The notes: a model not told the origin generated them from the letters alone. A stretch of DNA of 64,000 bases from Gymnothorax reevesii (GCA_029721435.1 CM056576.1:70325876-70389875); one strand, 5' to 3'. Shown: positions 23,191 to 35,337, numbered from the stretch's first letter. Translations and numbers: made by a program.

Positions 23191-24780
23191 GGTTGAAGAC
23201 TGCAGAAACTTATTTTCCAGTCTGCCTTTAATTCACTTGCGTTTCTTTTGTTATTCAGTATATATGCCCACACATCACTGATGGTGGTCTCACTAGGAAA
23301 TTAAGAATTATGAACATGTTGGCATGGTGCTCAAACATCTTTAAGTTGAATGCATAAATGTTGTTACAAGATTGAAGAATTGCAATAAGCAAAAGTGGGT
23401 AGAGGTTGAACCATTTTCTGACCTTTGACCGTTTGTGCGATGGCCACCAAACATGTTGGTGTTCCTCAGATGACAATAAATAATTCGTGTTTGAAGTTCA
23501 ACATCAATGTCATTTTGTCACTGACATATGGAGCCTCTTATGTGAAGGCCAGTGCTGTCACAGACTTCATCAGTGCGTCCAGTGGGTTGCCTCAATTGCA
23601 ATGTGAAAGTCCAATTTCAATATGCCGCAGTGTTTCAAAGAATGGGCCTCTTTTGACCTCTGTATTGCAACTTTGATACTCTCCCACTACAATGAGAAAG
23701 TTATTATCAATTATTACCAATCAGTTATCAATTTTGTAGCTGATGTGGCAACCAAAAGCTGAGAAGCAAAATACTTCCTGTTTGCTGTGGACACTTGTCG
23801 GCATTGTCACAAAACTTCTTGGCTTATGTCATGGCATGGCTTTGGTGTTATGCATGAAGTTCCATTGCAGAAAGCCAGAGTGTGACTGAGATATGGCACT
23901 ACAACTTGTTTTGCATAGTTACCATTGTGTTTGATTTCAACACACCAATACAGCAGGCTACAGAAGCTTTAAAAGCATTGAAGAGATAATGAAATTTTGT
24001 ACTGATGCCTTTAAGCATCGCCAAGATACAACCTCACTTTCCTCTTAAGCTTGTGGTCATTGCTTCTGTTTGTGAGCCATGTGTAAGTTGGGAGCATAAA
24101 ACTGGTAGGGTTTTGCTCAGGGTTGACTTTGACCTCGGAAATCAAGTTTTCAGTCTATCCGGCAAAGAGTCACTGAAATGATGTCATTTCATGGATGCAT
24201 GAACAGCAGGGAGTGCTGATTGGAATTCATTTGAGCAGCCAGAATTGGTAGCCGCTAAGTCAGTTTTGATGCTGCATGCCAATCACCTAATCATGGAAAT
24301 ATACCCTAATTTCCTTTTCAGCATGTTTTAGGGAATACACGGAAAACGTAAGAAAAAATCCAAAAAACAATGCAAGAAACTGAGAGTAGGACAGTCTGAA
24401 GAGAACAGCTGAAAAATTTGTTAAAATTTGTCGAAGGAATGACAACTTTTTTCGACAAAATTGATATGGGTCCTCCATCTCCAACTTACCTGATGAAATC
24501 ATCACCCAATTCTGTGGCAAACTAGGCACACAACTGTGAGGAACTATAAAATTCAACAGACTAAATGAACAGATGCACTGCACTGTTTTTCGTGTTACAG
24601 ATGACAGAAAATAATACTCTCTGTCTATGCTGCCCTCCAGACAGCAAGGCACTCAGACATCCATCTACTTGTCCTCTGGAGACTCGCAGGCAAACGACTG
24701 ATCTGTATTTGGGTGATTTATTCTCCACAGCATAGCACAGACATATGTGATGTGGTAACAAGTGTAGAAGCCAGCAGAGC
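23191..24780. other. intronic sequence, nothing recognised
   Basis: About 1.6 kb in the intron between exons at 21922 and 25033. Several short open frames, none with recognisable domains. Confidence 0.4.
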
Positions 24781-24905
24781 TCACATACCCCCGCTTTATG
24801 TTTGAACGAATCCGGACGCACAGACACACGGACAGACGGACGGACGCGCGGAGCGCTATATACGCCCAACTACGTCGTAGCGGGGGTATTATAATGGGGA
24901 AACTG
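24781..24905. repeat. Short inverted repeat around a (GGAC)-rich tract
   Basis: 'acccccgct' at 24788 pairs with 'agcgggggt' at 24879-24887. Between them is a run of cggacagacggacggacg-type units. The same architecture (GC-rich hairpin ends plus GGAC repeats) is seen at 26255-26342 and 61031-61247, suggesting a shared mobile family. Confidence 0.6.
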
Positions 24906-25032
24906 ATTATCCAAGTAGCCATTAGGTATCTAGTAGGTGTCATAGTTAAAGTGTTTAGAGGAAAAAAATCTAGTATCAAAAAGTTTCAAGACTGTTTGAA
25001 AACCCCAGGAGAAGAAATAAACCAGTTCGTAC

Positions 25033-25193
25033 CCTGAAGCTTGCGACTGAGCTCTAGCTTTTCCTGCTCAAGGCGGCGTATCCGCCGCTCATAAGCCTCA
25101 GTGGCCAGACTGTCCTCCAGGCTCCGCTGCACTGACACATCCATCTTTGCAGGCTCTGCAGACACTCGTAGGCAGCCTCGGTCAGACAGGTTG
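25033..25193 (-). CDS. cdc42bpa: MRCK (CDC42-binding kinase alpha-like) exon, start of coiled coil
   Basis: 161-bp exon. It completes a split Cys codon (TG|C) and runs [16 protein letters not shown], then [20 protein letters not shown], and [18 protein letters not shown]. It ends with G of the next Glu codon. The acceptor is 'ccccaatcag' and the donor 'gtacga'. [21 protein letters not shown] is a near-invariant signature of MRCK kinases at the junction between the AGC kinase tail and the dimerising coiled coil. The split codons at both ends agree with the flanking exons at 40258 and 21922, which is strong evidence for the whole gene model. Confidence 0.95.
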
Positions 25194-25870
25194 CTGATTG
25201 GGGAGGAAACATACAAATGAGACAGTGCGCAAGTGTCAGACAATCAGCTGCATCATAACTCAACTTCTGAAAATGTTAGGACATTATAAAAAATGCAAAT
25301 AAAAAAAAGTAGTGATTTATAAATCGCCCTTGAACGATACAAAATTAGAAATCGTGCAAAGACAAGTTTTTATATTTTTCCTTCTCTATGACATTTTTTT
25401 GAGATAAATATTCAGAATTTTATGCCTGCAACACATTCCAGAAGAGTTAGGAAGGGGTGTGATTTCCATACTGCTCAATCGACTTTCCTTCTAGCAAATA
25501 TTAATGTAAACATGTATAGAACTGAGAATGCCAGTTGTTCCAGTTCTGAGGGATTTTTGAGTTCAGTCAAGCAGCTGAATTCAAAGATTTATAAGCCACC
25601 CTGATGTAACGCAAGCAGAATGTGGCATGATTATATTTTGTCTATATAGCCAGGCCCATCCTTGAAAAGATGTCATCTAGAAGCCCTTCAGCACCAATAG
25701 TACCACCAGCACTCTGAAAAAGTATTTCCACCCCACCCAATATCTTCCATTTTTCAATATATGGGTCATTCCATGCCAAATGTCCGAATGGCTCTCACAT
25801 TACCATCCCAGATTTGACTGAAAAAATTCCAGTGGGTGGATTCAGCTCCTAATAGGAGAAATCCAAAAGT
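25194..25870. other. intronic sequence, nothing recognised
   Basis: Downstream end of the 15-kb intron; no supported feature. Confidence 0.4.
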
Positions 25871-26254
25871 TTTCCAAATAGAATAGAATAGAAATCTTTA
25901 TTTTCCACTCATAAGGAAATTTGTCTTTGGCCCCACGAAAGAATATTTACCACACATATGCTCAAAAATTGTACAAACATATTACACACACACACACACA
26001 CATAGACAAGAGCTTCTCTTACCATGGATAACAAACACATAAGACAAATCTGGTGGTAAAGGTGGTACTGGCATGGCATGGCATTGAGCAGGGTATAAAT
26101 ACATATATAAACAAGTCGACATGGTCTACAACATCCCCCGCCAATCGTGCGCTTCTCATTTTCAAACTCAATCAAGGCCTTTATGGTCTGAAGCTACACA
26201 CCAAATTTGGTTACTGTATCTGTAGTAGTTTCTGAGTAAAGCTGTCCCCTTTAT

Positions 26255-26342
26255 CTCGGACGGACGGACGGACGGACGGACGCACGGACGGACGGACGGA
26301 CGTCAAACCTATATCCCCCTCCCACTTCGTGTTGGCGGGGGA
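26255..26342. repeat. (GGAC)n microsatellite with GC-rich hairpin end
   Basis: Eleven or so tetranucleotide units of 'cgga', with one 'cgca' interruption, are followed by 'atccccctcccacttcgtg' and 'ttggcgggggataat'. The latter pair can form a hairpin. It resembles the blocks at 24781 and 61031. Confidence 0.75.
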
Positions 26343-26408
26343 TAATAAGTAGATAAAAGAAACAGATAAGAACAGCAGCTATAACAAGAGTTGTCAGAAA
26401 GACAACAA

Positions 26409-26507
26409 AGCTCGCCGGGGCAAGGTTAAAGTTTTTCTGCACGCGGACGGACGCGGACCGCGGGGGTACGACAATAGCTCTGCGGACGTTACTTGTCCCG
26501 GCGAGCT
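26409..26507. mobile_element. 99-bp hairpin miniature element
   Basis: The left end AGCTCGCCGGGGCAAG pairs with the right end CTTGTCCCGGCGAGCT (one mismatch). It is inserted in the L2-like LINE. The short loop contains cggacggacgcgg-type sequence. No coding capacity. The right flank 'aaaaagg' is also found after the insertion ending at 19821. Confidence 0.65.
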
Positions 26508-26960
26508 AAAAAGGTATGGGTCACCCATGTAAAATGCTAATTGCAGCTGGTATAAAAGTTTTTTTGAAAATATTCCTGAGTGCTGTGGGTACCCTATATC
26601 ATCTGCCTGAGGGGAGTATTTCAAATTCATGTTGGAGAGGGTGGGAAGGGTCCTGAGCTGTTTGGGAGGCTTTCCTCCTGACCTGTGTTGTGTGCAGTTC
26701 CACCAGCTGCCTCTGGGGGGCTAGTATGATCTTACTGGCAGTGTTAATAATCCTTGTCAGCTTGTTTTCACTCTTGACCTACAGATTACCATACCTGCAG
26801 GTGATAGTGTAAGAAATTATACTTTACAGCAGGAAGGTGTACACCATCGTCAAGATTCCCTTGCTCACATCATGGCTATATCGAGACAAGTATTTCAGCT
26901 ATGTCCTTCAAATTTTCAGGGGTGAAAATCTTCTACTATAACTCGAGGAGTATGAACTTG

Positions 26961-27439
26961 AGAAGTGTTATAAAGGAGTCTCTTTAATGCATCATATATT
27001 TCTGGGTGCTTAAACTTGCTGGAAAATTTTACTCTGTGCTCTGTGGTAGCATATTTGAAGGCCTAATTTCGAAGACATGGATTTAGTATGACACATACTG
27101 CTTCCCATATAGGTTGTGTATTTTGTATTCCAATTCTGCCCCTCTTTTATGAATAATCTAGAAAATATTAAGCCTTGAAAATGAAAAAAATTAAATTTGT
27201 GCTATTTTTAGCATTTCATACCAAAAAAAATGGCACCATGCACCAACATCAAATTGAATTTTTTTGAAAGATTAGATGCCTGTTATTAACATATCCAAAA
27301 TTTGTGATGGTGTTCTGCTTTATTTTCTCAAAATAAAATTTTGAAAATATGGAATTTTTCTGGAGGAACAGCATTTAATGGCATCGAAGGTATATTCAAA
27401 CTACATTTTATAAAATGCACATAGTCAAGTCATTTTAAT
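26961..27439. other. intronic sequence, nothing recognised
   Basis: AT-rich tract between the LINE and the intact Tc1-like element. Confidence 0.4.
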
Positions 27440-27441
27440 TA

Positions 27442-29092
27442 CACTCAACAAAAATGTAAACACAACTTTTTTGTTTTTGCTCCCATTTGTCATGAGATGG
27501 ACTCAAAGATCTAAAATTCATTCCTGATATTCCAGATACACAATATTACCATTTCTCTCAAACACTGTTCACAGATCTGTCTAAATGTGTGATAGTGAGC
27601 ACTTTTGCTTTGCTGAGACAATCCATCCCACCTCACAGGTGTGCCACATCAAGATGCTCATCAGACACCATGATTAGTGCACAGGTGTACCATATACTGC
27701 CCACAATAAAAGGCCACTCTGAAATGTGCAGTTTTGTCTCACAGCAAAATGCCACAGGTGGCGCAAGCATTGAGGGAGCGGGCAATTGGCATGCTGACAG
27801 CAGGATTGTCAACCAGATCTGTTGCTCGGGTATTGAATGTTCATTTCTCCACCATAAGCCGTCTCCAAAGGCGTTTCAGAGAATATGGCAGTACATCCAA
27901 CCGGCCTCACAACCGCAGACCACGTGTAACCACACCAGCCCAGGACCTCCACATCCAGCAGGTTTACCTCCAAGATCGTCTGAGACCAGCTACTCAGACA
28001 GCTGCTGAAACAATTGGTTTGCGTAGCCAAAGAATTTCTGCACAAACTGTCAGAAACCGTCTCAGGGAAGCTCGACTGCATGCTCGTCGTCCTCATCGGG
28101 GTCTTAACCTGACTCCAGATCGTCGCCGTAACAGACTTGAGTGGGCAAATGCTCACATTCGATGGCGTCTGGCACGTTGGAGAGGTCTTCTCTTCACGGA
28201 TGAATCTCGGTTTACATTGTTCAGGGCAGATGGCAGACAGCGTGTGTGGCGTCGTGTGGGTGAGCGCTTTGCTGATGTCAATGTTGTGGATCGAGTGGCC
28301 CATGGTGGTGGTGGGGTTATGGTATGGGCAGGCATCAGTTTTGGACGAAGAACACAGGTGCATTTTATTGATGGCATTTTGAATGCACAGAGATACCGTG
28401 ATGAGATCCTGCGGCCCATTGTTGTGCCATACATCCATGAACATCACCTCATGTTTCAGCAAGATAATGCACGGCCCCATGTTGCAAGGATCTGTACACA
28501 ATTCTTGGAAGCTGAAAATGTCCCAGTTCTTGCATGGCCAGCATACTCACCGGACATGTCACCCATTGAGCATGTTTGGGATGTGCTTGACCGGCGTATA
28601 CGACGGCGCGTACCAGTTCCCACTAATATCCAGCAACTTCGCACGGCCATTGAAGAGGAGTGGACCAACATTCCACAGGCCACAATTGACAATCTGATAA
28701 ACTCTATGCGAAGAAGATGTGTTGCACTGCATGAGGCAAATGGTGGTCACACCAGATACTGACTGGTTCTGAGTCCCCAGACCCCCAATAAAGCAAAAAC
28801 TGCACATTTCAGGGTGGCCTTTTATTGTGGACAGTCTAAGATGCACCTGTGCACTAATCATGGTGTCTGATGAGCATCTTGATGTGGCACACCTGTGAGG
28901 TGGGATGGACTGTCTCAGCAAAGCAAAAGTGCTCACTATCACACATTTAGACAGATTTGTGAGCAATGTTTGAGAGAAATGGTAATATTGTGTATCTGGA
29001 ATGAATTTTCAATCTTTGAGTCCATCTTTGAGTCCATCCCATGACAAAGGGGAGCAAAAACAAAAGTGTTGCGTTTATATTTTTGTTGAGTC
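27442..29092 (+). mobile_element. Tc1-like transposon with intact transposase (copy E)
   Basis: TA target duplicates lie at 27440-27441 and 29093-29094. TIRs of about 295 bp (27442-27736 and 28794-29092) begin CACTCAACAAAAATGTAAAC. The outermost right base pair differs from the left (gttgagtc instead of gttgagtg), and an 'tctttgagtccatc' duplication lies near 29018-29040. The ORF starts ~13 bp after the inner end of the left TIR. Such long-TIR Tc1 elements are abundant in fishes. This is the best-preserved element in the window. Confidence 0.93.
27749..28762 (+). CDS. Tc1-like DD34E transposase, intact ORF
   Basis: Cut-and-paste DNA transposase that would bind its own TIRs and integrate at TA. 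The frame runs 337 residues from the ATG at 27749 without a stop; an in-frame TTG 15 bp upstream is not a likely start in a eukaryote. The N-terminal third holds two helix-turn-helix motifs (LRERAIGMLTAGLSTRSVAR, then the TPAQDLH to ETIGL region) joined by an arginine-rich linker (SNRPHNRRPRV). The catalytic residues are D in TDESRF, D in QQDNARPH, and E in SPDMSPIEHVWD. The last two are separated by exactly 34 residues. The protein ends GGHTRY, as in other Tc1 relatives. Length is normal for the family. Whether it is expressed or active cannot be told from sequence. Confidence 0.95.
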   Translation: MPQVAQALRERAIGMLTAGLSTRSVARVLNVHFSTISRLQRRFREYGSTSNRPHNRRPRVTTPAQDLHIQQVYLQDRLRPATQTAAETIGLRSQRISAQTVRNRLREARLHARRPHRGLNLTPDRRRNRLEWANAHIRWRLARWRGLLFTDESRFTLFRADGRQRVWRRVGERFADVNVVDRVAHGGGGVMVWAGISFGRRTQVHFIDGILNAQRYRDEILRPIVVPYIHEHHLMFQQDNARPHVARICTQFLEAENVPVLAWPAYSPDMSPIEHVWDVLDRRIRRRVPVPTNIQQLRTAIEEEWTNIPQATIDNLINSMRRRCVALHEANGGHTRY

Positions 29093-29099
29093 TATCATG

Positions 29100-29299
29100 A
29101 CACTCATCTGTTTCCATTTAAACTGTTCACCAGTGGAATGTTCCAAAAAAAAAAACAGTCAAGTTTATCAGTTTGAACATTGAATATCTTTGTAGTGTAC
29201 TCAACTGAATATAGGTCGAAAAGGATTTGCAAATCATTGTATTCTGTTTTTATTCACGTTTTACACAATGTCCCAACGTCATTGGAATTGGGGTTTGTA
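29100..29299. mobile_element. End fragment of a Tc1-like element
   Basis: The last ~80 bp ('tttgcaaatcattgtattct' to 'aattggggtttgta') match the right TIR at 56344-56427. The start ('catgacactcatctgtttcc') matches 15511-15530. It is a truncated terminus of the same broad family, lying directly beside the intact element. Confidence 0.7.
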
Positions 29300-32200
29300 T
29301 TTGAAGCACCTACGAATGGTATAATCAATATACTTGAAAATGGTATATCAGCAATAGTTTCGAGTGCAAAATGTTATTGAAATTGTGCTTCTTGACTTTT
29401 GATTTTCAAAGAATGTCATCCTTGGCAAAGTCATGATTATGAAGCGATAAACAATATATGGACTAGTGACTATGATAATGCATTTTTGGAACTACCAAAC
29501 GAGTTCATGTACGACTTCCTATTAGGGATGTGCATTTCTGGAAAAAAACTATTCTACTGTATGATCACTGTTAAGTATTCAAAAATCGACTCAAATTAAC
29601 AGCAAATGCCGTCTTCATTTTTGAAAAATGTGCAAATACATTTTCATTAAACTGTTTGACAGAAAGTAGTCTCTGGCTACGTGCACAACATAGGCCAACC
29701 ATAATGATTTAGGCAAAGCCTGTAGCGAAAGAGATTATTGTAAAAGAGTTCCAAACAAAACTTTTACTAGGCTGTTTCTGCATCATTAACATTCTCGTCA
29801 ATACATACCGGTAGCATGAGATTCTTCTTCTGTTATTTTAGACACAAGTTGCGAGGATTGTACTGCATTGGAGGAGGTTTTACTGTTAGCGACACCCCCA
29901 GGCTGTCTAACGCGTTGCATCATCAGAGAGAACGCTTATTTCTGTTCCATGTTTAATCATTTTTTCGTCGGATAAAAACGACAGTCAAATTAGGTATTCA
30001 ATATTCTTCTGTAGAACTACTGTTCGACTATTAGAAAATCGATGCCCATCCCTACTTCCTATATGTCTCTAATACCAACCTGATTCATTCCATCTCATTT
30101 TAACAAATCTGAGAACATTTCCTTGCATGACCAGCTCTGATTAACTCCAAACGTTTTTTCTAGCTTTTCCAATATGAGAATAGATTACTTGCTAAGTTTT
30201 AACATCATATGATAGCTATTTTCCAAATTATAAAATATTTTAATCCCCATTTTCCCACTCATTAATGAAGAGAGGCCTGATTTTTGGAAGATAATACTAG
30301 AAACTGATTAATGATCTAGACTTACAAGTGATCTGAAGGGTTGAAGTACCGTTAATTGAGAGCAGAAAAAGGATTTTTGAATGAATACACTCATTTCTCT
30401 GTGGTTTAAGGCAATCCAAACATATGGTGAAAATGGCATTTTTCAAGAATTAAAGTATTTTTTCCACAGGTTTAAATAACTAACAAGAATTTTATCTATA
30501 TATAATAAGTACCTTAAAAGTTCTCTCCAACCTAAAAATATCCAGGAGCCAGCTAGTCTTCTAAGACCTCCAAATGATGCTTATTTATGAAGCAGACTGA
30601 AAAATACCATACATATTTAAGCACAGAAACCAATGTGGGACATGGAGTAGAAACACAAAACTTAATCTGTATAATAATAAACATCAGAAAAATTTATGTC
30701 TCAAGAATGGACATTGTTTCTAGAATCTTTCATGGCCAATTTAACCGAGCAATACCGCTTTTTTTTAGGAAGTCTAACTAATATATATATTGCATTAATG
30801 AGCAAAGTGTTGCCTTAGGACCCATGTAATATATGTAATATGTGCACAACTTATCACATCACTATCCTTTGAACTGCTTGAATTTCTCTGTAATCAGGTC
30901 ACCATCTGCACCAGATATGTGGTACTGCCCACCACAATGTGTTGAAAGAGTAAATAGTGAAGGAGATGAGAAAACAAGTTGTAATTTTGAACAAATGAAG
31001 TCAAGATATATAAATTTTAGTGGAACAAGTTTCATTACCATGGGTAACTGCCCACATGGTGCACTAACAAATCCAAAATTGGCAAAAAAGTGACTTTTTC
31101 AGCTAGGACCCTTTTCAGGGTCTCCTGACTATGCTATTATGCCTTGGGTACAGTCAATCCTCCTTGAACAGACAGACCTGTCCTCAAACAGAAGGAATCC
31201 AGCACAATTTAGCCTCTGGAAAAGATCCTGGCCTCATAGGGGGCCCTTGAAAACTGAATTTTTGATTTCCACCAATAAAAATTTCCATACTTGAGAGGCC
31301 AATACCTTGGAAATGAAGAGAGAGAGGTATATTTTGACAAGAGATTCTGACAGCCTGCACCCAAATTACCCTGGATAGTAATTTTCAGCTCATACCTATG
31401 ATTTGTTCCATAGATATTGGCATCCAAAATCCCTATAAATTAATATTCGCGATTCGCTTGGGCATGACCCTCAATTTTTGGTGGGCCATATCTTGGAAAC
31501 CCCTTGGAGTAGGACCCTAAAATTTTGCAAGTGTTCATTATGAATATAGAGGTACTCCCAAAATAAATTTGAGCCAAATCTGAGCGGGTGACCTTGTAAG
31601 ATTCTTGAGTTCATATGGAGGGACCCCTTATTTGTTTCTTGTGCCTGAGATATGCAACAGCTATCAAAGAAAGGTTACAAATACTTCACACCAATTTGTT
31701 CCTCCAAAAAAAAGTTGAACCCCATACAACGTGTCCCACATGCACTTTTAGATGCCTAAAGTTAGACTATTTTGGGTCTATGCCTGACTTGACTGGCCAA
31801 TAAATCAATAACAGCTTTATTTCTATGTTTTTAAACTATTTTCTTATGCAACTTTCATTAGTAAGGAAGAAAATGTATTCTTACAATTTCTTTTCACAAG
31901 AATATGCTATAAAATATAGGTATATTAGACACAAAATAAAATCCCCCATGAAATAATAAGGACATTTAGGGAAATTCCATAGTCCAGTATTTATTGATTT
32001 TCATACATTTCTATACCTTTCTCACCAAAAGAGTAAAGATTTTGGAAGAAAAAATATTCTTACCTTGTAAAAGGAGTTAGGAATTGCTTTTCAGTAATAA
32101 GTAAGTAAAGTAAATCAATAATTTAAAATCCCAACATTTTAGGCGAGGGTCAAGTTGAGACCAACTATGGGTATCAGATTAGGTCGTTACTGCTTTTTCT

Positions 32201-32375
32201 GTATGTATATCACCATAATACTTGGCATTTGTTCATAAAATTACCCAAATGGCCAAAAAATTTTTTGGGAGGATCTGAGAAAGTGGTGCAACTACCTTTT
32301 GCTGAATTGACATGGAATGACTCACCTAGGATCTGTGACTATTTTGGTGCAGCAAATCATTGTATTTTCACCACA
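29300..32375. other. intronic sequence, nothing recognised
   Basis: About 3 kb of AT-rich sequence in the 15-kb intron. Short open frames only, none with recognisable domains, and no clear TIRs or tandem repeats. Confidence 0.4.
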
Positions 32376-32617
32376 TCAAGTTTGAAATTCGAAGGTCATC
32401 GAAAGTCAAATTCAAGGTCAACAAATGAAACTAATATATAACTTTGTTTATGTCTCCAATATTAACCGAGGTGCTTTGAGATAATTTTGGTGATAGAAGT
32501 CATTTAAATTTTGCGATGCTAAGTTCGAACTTCAAATGTCACACAGGGTCAAGTTGAAGGTCATCAAATGAAAGTTCATATATGACTTCATATAAGTGTT
32601 CAACACACGCACGCACG

Positions 32618-32662
<45 letters not shown>

Positions 32663-32965
32663 GAAGCTAGAAGCCTGTGAACATTTTAACACTTTCCCTG
32701 ACCTCAAGTTTGACCTTTCAAAGTCATCCGAAGTCAACTTCCTCACTGCCAATATATAGGTCATTTCTGACTTCCTATTAGCCTATAATACAAACGTATG
32801 CTCCATCTTCAACCATTTGGCATCCACAGGCCATTTTGCATTTCCCCAATAGGACCCAATGTGAAAGCACGCAACTCCCACTTGACCCACTTCCATCGAT
32901 TTAATCAAACTGGGACTCGCAATGTACTTTGAGGGTACCAACGTCAGTTCATTGCCCAACTTAGA
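32376..32965. repeat. AGGTCA-type repeat family, copy 1, with (CA)n microsatellite
   Basis: Two or more ~140-bp units with 'gaaggtcatcgaaagtca'-like blocks are followed by a (GCAC)n/(CA)n run at about 32606-32660. The family's distal section then follows ('gaagctagaagcctgtgaac' to 'gagggtaccaacgtcag'). It matches the order seen at 37205-37495 and 60500-60780. Confidence 0.7.
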
Positions 32966-33480
32966 AAACATTTAGTCGGTAAAATCGCGACACTACCTAT
33001 AGCATGCAGGCTAGCTCAATGTAAAGAACGTACACAGGAATACACGCGCACAAAAAAAGTAAACAAGGTGATAGCATGGCAGGGGATGGTATTAATCACA
33101 TGACAAACCACGCATAGTTACAAGATGGCCTGGCCAGACTACTGAAAAAACTTCAATAAGTTTCATGGGAAAAAAGAAAATTCTTAAGTTGGGGTGGGAA
33201 GTTTAGCGGGAAGTTTTTGAGAAGTTTACAAACAGACTATCCAAACTAGGAAAAGGAGAAATACCAAGAAGTGAAACAACGAGTAGTTTCATGTAGTCTG
33301 ACCTGAGTAATGCATAATTTTGTGTAGTCCGACATTGACATGGAAATATCAATTGTTGCCATCAACTATTAAATTCTTAGTAATAAAAATGTTAATTGTA
33401 GATATATACAATTGTCGTTACATTACAGAATCTTAAATGTTATACTAGACATCTAAAATTAAATTCTGACTAGTCAATAT
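32966..33480. other. intronic sequence, nothing recognised
   Basis: No feature supported. Confidence 0.4.
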
Positions 33481-33800
33481 TAAAGGGGAACTATTATGCT
33501 ACATTTCCATGTTTATATTTTGATCTTGGACTCCCCTAGAGTACTCCTTATCATTCAAAGTCCAAAAAAGGGTCTTTATTTAGCTCATACTGCCATCCTA
33601 AAAAAAACCCATTTTTAGTCCATTGCAGTCTCTGCCTGAAACGCCTCGTTTGGGCTGCTCTTCCGCTATGGCCCCCCCTCACCGTGTGGCCATATTCTTC
33701 TGATTGGCCAGCTCTGTGGAGGGCAGAGCTGGGCGGAACTTGGCTGAACGCAATTTTCCAGGTCCACCTCCCTAGTGTGAAACGTGAGAGGCGTCTGCCA
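33481..33800. repeat. Fish interspersed repeat starting 'aaaggggaactattatgct'
   Basis: The opening phrase and the GC-rich interior resemble a repeat often met in teleost introns (from memory). No ends could be fixed and there is no coding sequence. Confidence 0.4.
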
Positions 33801-34330
33801 TCTGAGCTAAGGAATTTTGCAATCAAACGCTGTACATGTGTATAGATCTAATGAAATGAACTTGTTCTAATAAACACAGTGGCGAAAGTTGAGGACGCAG
33901 TGCGAAAGTTGGGCAGCTCAAGCTAGAATTTGACATCTACCTATGGCATAGTGAGTACACCGCTGTTTCCACTCTGTAGCTAGGATTGAGGGAAAGCTAG
34001 AATCCACCCCATACAGACACATTTGTAAAATGGGTTGACATGCGCAATTGTAGACCGGAGACCGTAGAAATCCGGTGAGTCTGAGTTTAGAGGGAAACAT
34101 GGACAGTGAGGAATAGCAAAAAGTGGACCAACAACTTATGGACTGCTTAGGTGTGTATTATAAGGTTTGCGTGCATAACTGTGGTGTGTCGTTACCGTGG
34201 AGTAACAATTCGCTTCTGCACTGGTACATGACGGAAGGGGAAAGCTTCAGGCTAAACGGCCTTTTCGGAAATTGCCTGAAGTAATGGTTTACTTATGGCT
34301 TCAGAATGACCAGCGTTTGCTCGCGGGCAA

Positions 34331-34481
34331 CGGGCGTGTTAAGCCGCTTTCACGCTGGACACAAAACTAATTTTTTGTGCGAGAGATTACATTCAAAATC
34401 AATACCTTGCCTTTGCATTGACTTTGAATGTAATCTGTTGCGCAAAAAATTTGTTTCGCGTCTGGGGTGAATGCAGCTTTA
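34331..34481. mobile_element. ~150-bp hairpin miniature element
   Basis: Self-complementary: 'gattacattcaaaatcaat' near 34385 pairs with 'attgactttgaatgtaatc' near 34417. The outer ends 'aagccgctttcacgctgga' and 'ggggtgaatgcagcttta' are also inverted. A partial relative starts near 13747 ('aaagccgcttgcacac'). Confidence 0.65.
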
Positions 34482-35177
34482 TGGATCTAGTATGCGGCAG
34501 CTAGAGAGAGCTCTGGTTATGTTATGAACATAATACAGGTTTTGCAGACTGTAAGTTCCGGTAGCGTGAACAGTTGCTTATGTGGAGTTAGCGAATCGAT
34601 AACTTCTACTGGAGAGAATTTCCTTTTCAATCTCCGCCTTTTTCGGCTTTTTATTAGTCAGAACAATTTCTAATGGGGGATGACATTATGTCACGGTAGT
34701 GCAGAGAAATTGTTTGCCATACCAGACACGTTAGAGCTTGTGCATTTCGCATTGCTTTCACAGCGGTAGCATCAGAGAGCTAGCCCAGACATTGGTGAAG
34801 TATCCGGCTGATCCCGGTCATGGATAAGTGTAGCGATCACAAGCAGCCGTAAACAAACCAAAACACGTATCCCAAGCTCTGCAAAACCTACGTCTGTTCT
34901 TTTCAGCCCAACTTTGCAGACACATACAGCACCTCTATGTTTAGCTTCAACTGTAGTGGCTACAATCAGGCAACGTTATGATGAAACTGCCACATTGATG
35001 CTTACCGATGTAACACAAGCATACCGATCAGAATTACTGCACATAAGTTAACCAGGAGCATTTTTAATTAGCACAGCATGCGAACTAACATGAAGTAGCT
35101 GGTAACCGAGCGGTCATAACAACCACAGAGACAAATCCTTGCAAGGCAGAGGCCAGTAAAATGCAAAACAGCACTAT
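34482..35177. other. intronic sequence, nothing recognised
   Basis: No exon or element identified. Confidence 0.4.
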
Positions 35178-35337
35178 GAGGTAGCTTCCAGTCGCCTCCA
35201 TCTTGAAAGTCACGATAAGTTGATTGACGAGCAGGAACGAATATGAAGGATAGGGGAACAGATTGCAATTTATTTGTTCTTGCTCGTCTATCGACTTCTC
35301 GTAACTTTCAAGATGGAGGCGACTGGAAACTACCTCA
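35178..35337. repeat. Inverted repeat, ~58-bp arms and ~40-bp loop
   Basis: The left arm contains 'tccagtcgcctccatcttga' (35187) and 'ttgacgagcaggaac'. The right arm contains 'ttcttgctcgtctatcga' and 'tcaagatggaggcgactgga' (35308). It could fold into a cruciform. It is probably a miniature DNA element; there is no clear target duplication. Confidence 0.7.

Larger units (their letters stand above)
25877..26960 (-). mobile_element. L2/Rex-like LINE 3' end with nested insertions
   Basis: The minus strand around 26790-26580 encodes the reverse-transcriptase C-terminal tail typical of L2/CR1-type elements: LTRIINTASKIILAPQRQL, VELHTTQVRRKASQTAQDPS and HPLQHEFEILPSGR. A TGA replaces the next codon. 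The 3' end is at about 25877, where the minus strand ends in a short 'ttcta' repeat after 'aaataaagat', a common L2 tail. At least two later elements (26255-26342 and 26409-26507) are inserted in the 3' region. The copy is 5' truncated and inactive. Confidence 0.75.

Noticed and set aside
27734..27748. Upstream TTG as start of the intact transposase
   Set aside because: Eukaryotic translation would begin at the ATG at 27749; the five extra residues arise from a bacterial start rule.
27589..28008. 139-residue frame overlapping the start of the intact transposase
   Set aside because: Shifted frame across the TIR and the transposase N-terminus; the same shadow occurs at 13162-13581.
34120..34310. 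Cysteine-containing peptide (KVCVHNCGVSLPW) that recalls a THAP zinc finger start
   Set aside because: The remaining THAP residues and spacing are not present; too weak to call.
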